In this document: positions 7,473 to 14,087 of the stretch, piece by piece
How the letters are laid out: each line of letters opens with the position of its first letter
How positions within the stretch are numbered: the stretch's first letter is position 1
Assembly (NCBI GenBank): GCA_964490085.1
Contig: CAZBAO010000037.1
Coordinates: 1-14,116, forward strand
DNA: 14,116 bases
From: RGIG3009 sp964490085
GTDB lineage: Bacteria; Bacillota; Clostridia; Oscillospirales; Acutalibacteraceae
Direction of reading: 5' to 3'
Position numbers and translations under genes: made by a program
The notes under the pieces: model-generated
What the model was told of the DNA's origin: nothing
What the model saw: the letters and a program-made list of their open reading frames with translations, nothing else
Database searches by the model: none

Positions 7473-10085
7473 TTAATATTGTTGTGCTTCGCGGTGCAGC
7501 TCGTACAACGTCTGCATCGCCTCAATGGGCGTCAGCACGTTGACGTCCAGCTCCTTTAAGCGGCGGATCAGCGCGTTATCCGTTGCCGAAAGCAGCGACA
7601 GCTGTCCGTCCTCCTCGGCAACCTTGCCGCGGCTGACCGCCGTCGGCACCGTGCCGTTATCCAACTCTTTTAAGATCGCCTTTGCCCGCACCACGACGGA
7701 ATCCGGCACTCCGGCGAGCTTCGCCACCTCAATGCCGTAGCTGTCGTCGGTCGGACCGCGCACGATACGGCGCAGGAAGGTGATATCGTCGCCGTGCTTT
7801 TTCACTGCGACGTTGTAGTTCTTGACACCCTCCAGCTCGTCCTCCATCACCGTCAGCTCGTGGTAATGGGTGGCAAACAGAGTCTTTGCCCCCACCTTGC
7901 GCGGATCGGCAACGTGCTCAAGCACCGCACGCGCAATGCTCATGCCGTCAAAGGTCGACGTGCCGCGTCCGATCTCGTCAAACACGATCAGACTGTTCGC
8001 CGTCGCATTCTGCAGGATCGACGCCACCTCGCTCATCTCCACCATAAAGGTGGACTGCCCCGACGCTAAATCGTCCGACGCCCCCACGCGGGTGAAAATG
8101 CTGTCCACAATGCCAACGGTCGCACTGTCTGCCGGCACGAAGCTGCCGATCTGCGCCATCAGCACGATGAGCGCCGTCTGGCGCATATAGGTCGATTTAC
8201 CCGCCATGTTCGGGCCGGTGATCATCGCCACACGGTTGTGGTGATTGTCCAAGAGCACGTCATTCGGCACGAACGGCGCGGATTGCAGCGCCTCCACCAC
8301 CGGATGGCGGCCGTTTTTGATATCAATGACGCCGTTCAGATCAATAACGGGGCAAATGTAATTGTGGTATACCGCCGCCTGCGCAAAGGAGGTCAGCACG
8401 TCCAATTTCGCGATCGCCTCGGCGGTCGCTTGAATACGCGCAAGCTCGTTCGCGACCGCGGTGCGCACCTCGCAGAACAGCTGATATTCCAGTGCCACCG
8501 CGCGGTCCTTCGCGCCCAGCACGCGGGCTTCAAGCTCCTTTAATTCCTGCGTGATATACCGTTCGGCGTTCGCCAGCGTCTGCTTGCGGATGTAGTGCTC
8601 CGGCACCTCGCCTGCAAAGCTGCGCGACACCTCTATGTAATAGCCAAAAACGCGGTTGTACCCGATCTTTAAAGTCTTGATACCGGTCTTTTCTTTTTCC
8701 TCTGCCTCAATACGCGCAAGCACGCTCTTGCTGTCGTCCATAATGAGACGCAGCTCGTCGAGCTCTGCGTTGTAGCCCTCTCGGATCATCCCGCCCTCGC
8801 GCACCGAGAACGGCGGGTTTTCCGCGATCGCCTCGGTAATTAAGCTGAGAAGATCCGGCAGGGGATCAATGCTCTCCCGAATGTCTCGGAGCAAAGCGCA
8901 CCGCGTGCCGGTAAGCCGCGCCTTGATGGGCGACAGCCGTTCGATGGTCTGGCCGAGCGACGCGACCTCCTTTGCGTTCGCACTGCCGTACACCACGCGC
9001 GTCATAATACGCTCCAGATCGTAAATATCCCCAAGCAGCTCGCGCAGATCTTCTCTGAGCACCGCATCGTGCACGATCTCAGAAACCGCGTTCTGGCGGC
9101 GGGTGATCTGCGCAGGATGCAGTAATGGCTGTTCGATCCAGTTGCGGATGAGCCGCTTGCCCATCGCGGTGCGGGTCTTATCCAGCACACCGAGCAGGGA
9201 ACCGCGTTTTTCCTTGTTCCGCATCGTTTCAAGCAATTCCAAATTGCGTCTGGCAGTCAGATCCAGACGCATAAACTGCGCATCGGAATACACGTCCAGC
9301 TGCGTCATGCGCTCGACACCGGTCATCTGCGTCATATACAGATAATGCAACGCACAACCGAGCGCGCACACCGCCGATCGGCTGTCCTGCAGCGACAACG
9401 CCTCCAACGACGGCTTGCCGAAGTGCGTGAGCACCCGTGCCACCGCCGCCTCGCAGTCAAAGCAAACGGACTCTGCCTGTTCCGGCTTGACACTTAAGCG
9501 GTTTACCAAAAACTCCGTCACGTCGGACAACGCCATCGCCGCCTCGTTGAGCAATACCTCACGGGGCGCAAAGCGGCCCAGCTCGTTTTGCACGCGCGGG
9601 AGCATATCCTGTCCGCAAAGCTCGGTCACGTGCATCTCACCCGTGGAGGTATCCACGAAGCACAAACCGACCTCGCCGAACCCGTCAGCGGCGCACACCA
9701 CACACAGATAGTTGTTGCGCCCCTCCTCCAGCATACTGCCCTCAATGACCGTGCCGGGGGTGATGATCCTCACCACGTCGCGTTTGACGATGCCCTTGGC
9801 GGTAGCGGGGTCCTCAGTCTGCTCGCAGATCGCGACCTTGTATCCGCGGTTGACCAGCTTGGCAATGTACCCCTCACAGCTGTGAAACGGCACGCCGCAC
9901 ATCGGTGCCCGCTCCTCCTGTCCGCAATCGCGGCCGGTCAGCACGAGCTCTAATTCCTGCGACGCGATCTTCGCATCGTCGTAAAACATCTCGTAGAAAT
10001 CGCCCAAACGGTAGAACAAGATACACTGCGGGTAATTCTTCTTGATCTCAAAGTACTGTTGCATCATCGGGGTTACCGGCGGCAT
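7473..10085 (-). CDS. mutS: DNA mismatch repair protein MutS
   Basis: Recognises base mispairs and small loops and recruits MutL. The 870-residue product matches the family length. The mismatch-binding Phe-X-Glu is at residues 30-32 in RLGDFYEMFYDDA. The ATPase domain has the Walker A GPNMAGKST near residue 623, the signature-containing segment GASDDLASGQSTFMVEMSE, Walker B IVFDEIGRGTSTFDG and the switch histidine in THYHEL; a short C-terminal tail ends ELHREAQQY. The chosen start is the ATG at 10083-10085, 8 nt after AAAGGAGG. It is the fourth gene-pair partner expected: ylbF/ymcA-family gene 37 nt upstream, mutL 19 nt downstream. No cotE lies before it, unlike in Bacillus. Confidence 0.98.
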   Translation of the reverse strand: MPPVTPMMQQYFEIKKNYPQCILFYRLGDFYEMFYDDAKIASQELELVLTGRDCGQEERAPMCGVPFHSCEGYIAKLVNRGYKVAICEQTEDPATAKGIVKRDVVRIITPGTVIEGSMLEEGRNNYLCVVCAADGFGEVGLCFVDTSTGEMHVTELCGQDMLPRVQNELGRFAPREVLLNEAAMALSDVTEFLVNRLSVKPEQAESVCFDCEAAVARVLTHFGKPSLEALSLQDSRSAVCALGCALHYLYMTQMTGVERMTQLDVYSDAQFMRLDLTARRNLELLETMRNKEKRGSLLGVLDKTRTAMGKRLIRNWIEQPLLHPAQITRRQNAVSEIVHDAVLREDLRELLGDIYDLERIMTRVVYGSANAKEVASLGQTIERLSPIKARLTGTRCALLRDIRESIDPLPDLLSLITEAIAENPPFSVREGGMIREGYNAELDELRLIMDDSKSVLARIEAEEKEKTGIKTLKIGYNRVFGYYIEVSRSFAGEVPEHYIRKQTLANAERYITQELKELEARVLGAKDRAVALEYQLFCEVRTAVANELARIQATAEAIAKLDVLTSFAQAAVYHNYICPVIDLNGVIDIKNGRHPVVEALQSAPFVPNDVLLDNHHNRVAMITGPNMAGKSTYMRQTALIVLMAQIGSFVPADSATVGIVDSIFTRVGASDDLASGQSTFMVEMSEVASILQNATANSLIVFDEIGRGTSTFDGMSIARAVLEHVADPRKVGAKTLFATHYHELTVMEDELEGVKNYNVAVKKHGDDITFLRRIVRGPTDDSYGIEVAKLAGVPDSVVVRAKAILKELDNGTVPTAVSRGKVAEEDGQLSLLSATDNALIRRLKELDVNVLTPIEAMQTLYELHREAQQY

Positions 10086-10093
10086 ACCGCTCA

Positions 10094-10101
10094 CCTCCTT
10101 T
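10094..10101 (-). promoter_or_regulatory. Ribosome-binding site of mutS; decides the start codon
   Basis: AAAGGAGG is followed after 8 nt by the ATG at 10083-10085. A GTG three codons upstream (10092-10094) overlaps this site itself, so it cannot be the start if the site is used. Confidence 0.8.
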
Positions 10102-10122
10102 TTACATCCGTCGTGTTATAGA

Positions 10123-10533
10123 TCAGTGGCATCCGCCGCAGCTTGAGCAGTTGCCGCCGCACTGATGCTCGTCGTAGTCGTCGGGATTGAGTCCCTGTGC
10201 CGCCATATTGATGATGGCACCGACACCGTTGATGATCTTGTCAAGCTCCGTCTTGGCGGCGTTGTACGCCGTCATCGACTCGTTCGCCATCACGCGGGCG
10301 TACACCTCGCGCAGCTCCGCGTTGAGCTGCTTGACCTTTTCCACATCCTGCTCGGCTTCGGGCTTCGCGGCCTCCGCGTTGATCGCCATCCGCTTTAAGT
10401 TGAATTCGCCGATCAGCTCCTGCAGCGCGGCATCGTCATCCGCCGCCGCCTGCGCCATCTGCAGCTTCACGAACCGCTCGTCCTGCTGGATCGCGTGTCC
10501 AATCTCCTTCGCCATCTCCAAGATCTGTTCCAT
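10123..10533 (-). CDS. YlbF/YmcA-family protein with C-terminal cysteine cluster
   Basis: Small helical protein of the YlbF/YmcA family. In Bacillus, YmcA, YlbF and YaaT form the RicAFT complex that binds Fe-S clusters and directs RNase Y; ymcA lies directly after miaB and before cotE-mutS-mutL, so this gene is the positional counterpart of ymcA (ricA). The 136-residue product is nearly all amphipathic helix with strong Ala/Glu content, including EFNLKRMAIN and LREVYARVMANESMTAYNAAKTELDKII, typical of the family. It ends in a glycine-rich tail with cysteines at 125, 129, 132 and 135 (C-x3-C-x2-C-x2-C) and a final His. Which paralogue it is, YlbF or YmcA, cannot be settled by eye. The site AAGGAG overlaps the miaB stop; the ATG is 14 nt downstream of it. 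Confidence 0.85.
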   Translation of the reverse strand: MEQILEMAKEIGHAIQQDERFVKLQMAQAAADDDAALQELIGEFNLKRMAINAEAAKPEAEQDVEKVKQLNAELREVYARVMANESMTAYNAAKTELDKIINGVGAIINMAAQGLNPDDYDEHQCGGNCSSCGGCH

Positions 10534-10547
10534 CGTTAATACACTCC

Positions 10548-11957
10548 TTAATTCTCGATCTCACCGGTTAAAATATAGCTGCGCGCACCGGTAATACGCA
10601 CGTTGACAAATTCACCGATACGTGCGGGATCGCCCTGCACGCGTACGATACTGTTATCCGGCAGGCGCGCCTCCAAAAACGCCCCTGCCTCTGCCTCCAA
10701 CAATGCCCGTTGCGTCGTCCCGACAACGGCTTTCAACCGCTCTGCCGAGATTTCCTCCTGCAACGCGGTCATTTCGGAGAACCACGCCGACTTGACCTCG
10801 GCGGGAATGGGATCCTCCATCTTTGCCGCAGGCGTTCCCTCCCGCGGCGAGAAAATGAAGGTAAACAGCGAGGCAAACCCCACCTCGCGAATGAGCGACA
10901 ACGTCTGCAGGAAATCCTCGCGCTGTTCACCGGGGAAGCCCACGATAACGTCGCTCGTAAAGGTGATGCCCGGCACTGCTTTTCTGGCATACGCGACGAG
11001 CTCCAAATACTGCTCTCTGGTATACCGACGGTTCATCTCCTTCAGGATGCGGTTGCTGCCGGACTGAAACGGCAGGTGAAAATGCCGTGACACCTTTTCG
11101 CATTCAGCGATGGTATCAAACAGCTCCTTCGTCGCATCCTTCGGGTGCGAGGTCATAAACCGGATCACAAAATCCCCCGGTATCGCGTTGATACGCCGCA
11201 GCAGTTCGGGGAAGGTCACGCCGTGTGCCTCGCCCTTGCCGTAGGAATTGACGTTCTGCCCCAGCAGGGTGATCTCCTTGTACCCCTGCTCCGCCAGCTC
11301 GCGGACTTCCTTTAAGATCTCGTCAGGCTCGCGGCTTCGCTCCCGCCCGCGCACGTACGGCACGATACAGTAGGTGCAGAAATTGTTGCAGCCGTACATA
11401 ATGGACACAAACGCCTTGAACCCGCCGTCACGCACCACCGGAACACCCTCGGCGATAACGCCGTCACACGACGGGATCTCCACTCGGCGGCGCTTACCCA
11501 GCAACACGCCCGCCATCAATTCGGGGAGCCGATACTGCACGTGCGTGCCGAACACCAGCCCCACGAACGGATAGCTTTTGTAGATCTTCTCGGCGATGTG
11601 CTCCTGCTGTACCATACAGCCGCACAACGCGATGAGCAGATGTGGTTTGCGCCGCTTTAGGGCTTTGAGCGCCCCGACATTGCCGAACACGCGATCCTCC
11701 GCGTGCTCGCGCACCGCGCAGGTGTTAAACAGAATGAGATCCGCCTGCTCCGGGACGTCGGTAAACCCGAACCCCATCTGCGCGAGTAATCCCTTCATCC
11801 GCTCGGAATCCGCCACGTTCTGCTGACAGCCGTAGGTACGCACGTAGGCAAGCGGTGCACTTTCGGCGCACCGCCGCTCGTAAAACTGCCGTATTTGCCG
11901 GATGAACGCCTCTTGCTTTTGAAGCTCCTCCGGCGAGATGATGCGAATGTCAGACAT
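10548..11957 (-). CDS. miaB: tRNA-2-methylthio-N6-dimethylallyladenosine synthase MiaB
   Basis: Radical-SAM methylthiotransferase that converts i6A37 to ms2i6A37 in tRNA. The 469-residue protein has the three N-terminal cluster cysteines (Cys44 in TYGCQQN, Cys80 in FNTCAVRE, Cys114 in CGCMVQQ), the radical SAM triad Cys190, Cys194 and Cys197 in YGCNNFCTYC, the follow-on IVPYVRGRERSR, and FHLPFQSGSNRILKEMNRRY. A C-terminal TRAM domain ends the protein. The ATG at 11955-11957 has GAGGG upstream; the frame is open 39 codons further, but that stretch is in the promoter and repeat region. It is the first gene of the minus-strand run and its product follows MiaA in the pathway. Confidence 0.97.
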   Translation of the reverse strand: MSDIRIISPEELQKQEAFIRQIRQFYERRCAESAPLAYVRTYGCQQNVADSERMKGLLAQMGFGFTDVPEQADLILFNTCAVREHAEDRVFGNVGALKALKRRKPHLLIALCGCMVQQEHIAEKIYKSYPFVGLVFGTHVQYRLPELMAGVLLGKRRRVEIPSCDGVIAEGVPVVRDGGFKAFVSIMYGCNNFCTYCIVPYVRGRERSREPDEILKEVRELAEQGYKEITLLGQNVNSYGKGEAHGVTFPELLRRINAIPGDFVIRFMTSHPKDATKELFDTIAECEKVSRHFHLPFQSGSNRILKEMNRRYTREQYLELVAYARKAVPGITFTSDVIVGFPGEQREDFLQTLSLIREVGFASLFTFIFSPREGTPAAKMEDPIPAEVKSAWFSEMTALQEEISAERLKAVVGTTQRALLEAEAGAFLEARLPDNSIVRVQGDPARIGEFVNVRITGARSYILTGEIEN

Positions 11958-11988
11958 GCTTTTCCCTCGCTGATGTATAGATAAACAT

Positions 11989-12017
11989 AGTATACCATAA
12001 GAGAGTCGAACTCGCAA
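11989..12017 (-). promoter_or_regulatory. Sigma-A-like promoter of miaB and possibly the whole minus-strand operon
   Basis: On the minus strand TTGCGA (complement of 12012-12017) is separated by exactly 17 bp from TATACT (complement of 11989-11994), and a TG one base before the hexamer gives an extended -10. Transcription would begin near 11982, leaving a leader of about 25 nt before miaB. The elements lie in and beside the left terminal repeat of the palindromic element, suggesting the element supplied the promoter. Confidence 0.65.
11991..12011 (+). repeat. Left terminal inverted repeat of the palindromic element
   Basis: Reads TATACCATAAG, then AGAGTCGAAC. It matches the reverse complement of 12250-12270 at 19 of 21 positions (differences at the 12th and 16th bases). 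Confidence 0.7.
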
Positions 12018-12019
12018 TG

Positions 12020-12126
12020 GTTTTCGCCGCGTTTTTTTGCCCGTATTGCCGCAAATTTTTTCACCATACGGCAAGTATGCCGAAAAAATTGTTTGTTATC
12101 CGGACAAAAAGCCGACAGGCGAAAAC
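12020..12126. repeat. Imperfect palindrome 1
   Basis: GTTTTCGCC at 12020-12028 pairs with GGCGAAAAC at 12118-12126; TTTTTG-CCG-like segments pair further in. The core 12054-12090 is nearly perfect: AATTTTTTC/GAAAAAATT outside, CATAC/GTATG inside, with a 2x2 internal loop and a 5-nt loop GGCAA. The A/T tracts make the core look like a terminator on either strand, but it lies between divergent genes where none is expected. Confidence 0.75.
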
Positions 12127-12135
12127 TGCTTCGCA

Positions 12136-12240
12136 CCTATGGGCGGAGATTTTTGTGAGATTTTTCTGTTTGCGGCAGCAGGCAGGCTGACGCCTGACAA
12201 GGACAAAAACGGGAAAATCGCCAAAAAGATCGCCCATAGG
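12136..12240. repeat. Imperfect palindrome 2
   Basis: CCTATGGGCG at 12136-12145 pairs perfectly with CGCCCATAGG at 12231-12240. The next 30 or so bases on each side (runs of T on the left, of A on the right) also pair with few interruptions, with some U.G pairs in a plus-strand RNA. A central hairpin CAGGC-TGAC-GCCTG occupies 12183-12196. Confidence 0.75.
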
Positions 12241-12242
12241 CG

Positions 12243-12272
12243 TTGTGGGGTTCGGCTCCCTTATGGTATAGC
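12243..12272 (+). promoter_or_regulatory. Possible outward promoter at the right end of the element
   Basis: TTGTGG (12243-12248), 18 bp, then TATAGC (12267-12272) preceded by TG. It mirrors the miaB promoter at the other end but matches the consensus less well. It would read toward murC. Confidence 0.35.
12250..12270 (+). repeat. Right terminal inverted repeat of the palindromic element
   Basis: Inverted copy of 11991-12011, reading GTTCGGCTCC then CTTATGGTATA; 19 of 21 positions match. Confidence 0.7.
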
Positions 12273-12349
12273 AAATCTCGCGACCTAATTCAATCTTTAT
12301 TTCGTGTTAAAAATTACAAAAAGGTATTTATTTTTCCGTCGAAAACCAA

Positions 12350-12364
12350 TATAATAAATATAAT
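12350..12364 (+). promoter_or_regulatory. Candidate -10 region(s) of murC
   Basis: Two perfect TATAAT hexamers (12350-12355 and 12359-12364) lie in an AT-rich stretch 23-37 bp before the murC ATG. No good -35 is seen at 16-18 bp from either (TTTATT is the nearest for the first), so the assignment is tentative. The remainder of 12271-12386 is AT-rich and holds nothing else I recognise. Confidence 0.4.
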
Positions 12365-12386
12365 AAGCGTATTGAGGAGAGATCCT

Positions 12387-13760
12387 ATGAATCAAACCAT
12401 ACTCCCCGGCGTCAAGTCCGTGCATTTTGTCGGCATCGGCGGTTCGGGCATGAGCCCGCTTGCCGAGATCCTACATTCGCTCGGCTATGCCATCACCGGC
12501 TCGGACGTCAACGAATCGGATAATCTGGCGCGTATGCGCCGGCTGGGGATCCCCGTCTTTTTGCCGCAACGCGCGGAAAACGTCGGTGAGTCTGACCTCG
12601 TCGTGTACACCGCCGCCGTATCGGCGGACAATCCGGAGCTTACGGCGGCGACCGAGCGCGGCATCCCGCTGATGGAACGCGCTAAGCTGCTCGGTGCCTT
12701 ATCCCGCTGTTTTCCCCGTACCGTCGCGGTCGCGGGTACGCACGGCAAAACCACCACCTCGTCCATGGTGTCACAAATTTTGTTGCAGGCAGAGCGCGAT
12801 CCGTCGGTGTTCATCGGCGGCAGATTACCGCTGATCGATGCCAACGGCCACGCGGGCAGCTCCGACGTGTTCGTGTGCGAGGCGTGCGAGTTCAAGGATC
12901 ATTATCTGGAAATGAACCCCGCCGTTTCCGTCATACTCAACGTCGATGCCGATCACCTTGATTATTTTGGCTCACTGGACAATGTCATTGCTTCATTCCG
13001 TCAATTCTCAACGCAAACCACCGGCACGTTGATCGTCAACGCCGAGGATGCGAACACCCTCAAAGCGGTGGAAGGCCTCACCCACGCCGACGTCGTGCGA
13101 TACGGCTATTCTCCCGACTGCGAGTGGTACGCGCAAAACGTATCGGTGCACGACGGCGCCTACGGCTGCTACGACCTGTATCACAACGGCGAAAAGCTCG
13201 CCGCCGTCACGCTCGGTGTCCCCGGCGAGCACAACGTGCTCAATTCCGTCGCCGCCGCGGCGGCGGCGCACCTGTGCGGTGCCACCGCGGACGAGATCGC
13301 CGCGGGACTCGCCGCGTTCCACGGCGCGGGCAGACGCTTTGAATTTTTAGGCACGGTAGGCGATATTACCGTCGCGGACGATTACGCGCACCACCCCACC
13401 GAGATCGTTGCGACGCTTTCCGCCGCCAAGGCGATGCCGTATGCGCGCGTGTGGGCGATCTTCCAACCGTTCACCTTCTCGCGCACCGCCCGCCATCTCG
13501 ACGAATTCGCCGAGGCGCTCGCCATTGCGGACGAGGTGGTCGTCAGCGATATTATGGGCTCGCGCGAGCAGAACGAATGGAACGTATCCTCCACCCAGAT
13601 CACGGATCAGATCGACGGCGCACATTATCTCGCCACCTTCGACGAGATCAGCCGTTTCGTGGCGGAGAACGCGAAGCCCAATGACCTCATTCTCACGATG
13701 GGCGGCGGCGACGTATATAAATGCGCACGTATGATCAAATCCCTGTTGGAGGAACACTAA
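12387..13760 (+). CDS. murC: UDP-N-acetylmuramate--L-alanine ligase MurC
   Basis: ATP-dependent cytoplasmic ligase that adds L-alanine to UDP-MurNAc, the first peptide step of peptidoglycan precursor synthesis. The 457-residue protein shows the Rossmann-like GIGGSGMSPLAE at about residues 16-27, the ATP loop AGTHGKTTT near 115-123, EACEFKDHYL and NVDADHLDYFG in the central domain, and GAGRRFEFLG and DDYAHHPTEI in the C-terminal part. FQPFTFSRT stands where many MurC proteins have FQPHTYSRT. The start at 12387-12389 has AGGAG (12375-12379) 7 nt upstream; the frame is open for 48 more codons in the repeat region, which are not family sequence. It is divergent from miaB and followed by a small membrane-protein gene 3 nt after its stop. 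Confidence 0.96.
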   Translation: MNQTILPGVKSVHFVGIGGSGMSPLAEILHSLGYAITGSDVNESDNLARMRRLGIPVFLPQRAENVGESDLVVYTAAVSADNPELTAATERGIPLMERAKLLGALSRCFPRTVAVAGTHGKTTTSSMVSQILLQAERDPSVFIGGRLPLIDANGHAGSSDVFVCEACEFKDHYLEMNPAVSVILNVDADHLDYFGSLDNVIASFRQFSTQTTGTLIVNAEDANTLKAVEGLTHADVVRYGYSPDCEWYAQNVSVHDGAYGCYDLYHNGEKLAAVTLGVPGEHNVLNSVAAAAAAHLCGATADEIAAGLAAFHGAGRRFEFLGTVGDITVADDYAHHPTEIVATLSAAKAMPYARVWAIFQPFTFSRTARHLDEFAEALAIADEVVVSDIMGSREQNEWNVSSTQITDQIDGAHYLATFDEISRFVAENAKPNDLILTMGGGDVYKCARMIKSLLEEH

Positions 13761-13763
13761 TCC

Positions 13764-14039
13764 ATGCTGGAGTTTATAGCGGAACTGTTTGCAGAGATCT
13801 TCTTAGAGGGGATCGGTGAGGCGATCAACTCCCCGCGCGTCCCGGTCTGGCTGCGCCTGTTGCTCACGTTCGTCGTTTGCGGCGCACTCATCGCGGTCGC
13901 GATTTTGGCCGCTGTAGCGGCATACAGTGCCACCGGTATCATCGGTACGGTGGTGTGTGCCGTCATCGCCTTCGGCCTGTTCGCTCTTATGCTGTTCGCT
14001 TTGTATAAAATTCTATCCGCATCTCACCGGAACGGATAA
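13764..14039 (+). CDS. Small two-helix membrane protein, unknown function
   Basis: I do not recognise this 91-residue protein. It has an acidic amphipathic N-terminus (MLEFIAELFAEIFLEGIGEA), an INSPRVPVW linker, then two hydrophobic segments at about residues 30-52 and 56-81, and a short polar end (SASHRNG). The ATG is 3 nt after the murC stop and GGAGG (13748-13752) lies within the end of murC, so the two are probably co-transcribed and coupled. The last four codons and the TAA stop fall inside a palindrome (14029-14048), so the C-terminus may have been altered by a repeat. Codon use resembles murC. A role with cell-wall synthesis is only a guess from position. Confidence 0.7.
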   Translation: MLEFIAELFAEIFLEGIGEAINSPRVPVWLRLLLTFVVCGALIAVAILAAVAAYSATGIIGTVVCAVIAFGLFALMLFALYKILSASHRNG

Positions 14040-14087
14040 ATCCGTTCCCTACAAACCCTCTCCGTAGGGCGGGGATAAAACCCCGCC
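14029..14087. repeat. Compound palindromic repeat at the 3' end of the murC pair
   Basis: Hairpin A: GGAACGGAT/ATCCGTTCC at 14029-14048 (9-bp arms, 2-nt loop). Then CCCTAC (14047-14052) and its inverse GTAGGG (14064-14069), 11 bp apart. Hairpin B: GGCGGGG/CCCCGCC, 14068-14074 with 14081-14087, loop ATAAAA. No T-tract follows, so a classic terminator is unlikely. The GTAGGG-plus-GC block resembles the motif at the end of miaA. Nothing recognisable follows in 14088-14116. Confidence 0.65.

Larger units (their letters stand above)
11991..12270. mobile_element. MITE-like element with terminal inverted repeats, no coding capacity
   Basis: About 280 bp between divergent miaB and murC. The ends are inverted repeats of 21 bp: 11991-12011 and the reverse complement of 12250-12270 differ at 2 positions only (core TATACCATAAG). 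Each end starts with TATA, so a TA target duplication of the IS630/Tc1-mariner kind would fit. Between the ends are two tandem imperfect palindromes (12020-12126 and 12136-12240). The centre of the terminal repeats (about 12130) falls in the short gap between them. No convincing gene is inside. The alternative is a shared regulatory region for two divergent genes; copies elsewhere in the genome would decide. Confidence 0.55.

Noticed and set aside
10086..10094. GTG start of mutS three codons upstream
   Set aside because: The GTG overlaps the AGGAGG itself; the ATG at 10083-10085 is ideally spaced.
12054..12090. Terminator for a gene in the miaB/murC gap
   Set aside because: The hairpin with T-tracts is terminator-like, but the flanking genes diverge and no gene ends there; it is part of a larger symmetrical element.
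12037..12288. 83-residue plus-strand reading frame in the intergenic region
   Set aside because: It runs through both palindromes and the right terminal repeat, has no ribosome site and no family features.
12243..12386. Upstream extension of murC by 48 residues
   Set aside because: The extension lies in the repeat and AT-rich promoter region; the ATG at 12387 has a good ribosome site and begins standard MurC sequence.
14068..14087. Rho-independent terminator after the small membrane protein
   Set aside because: A stable GC hairpin exists but no T-tract follows on either strand; it fits a dispersed palindromic repeat better.
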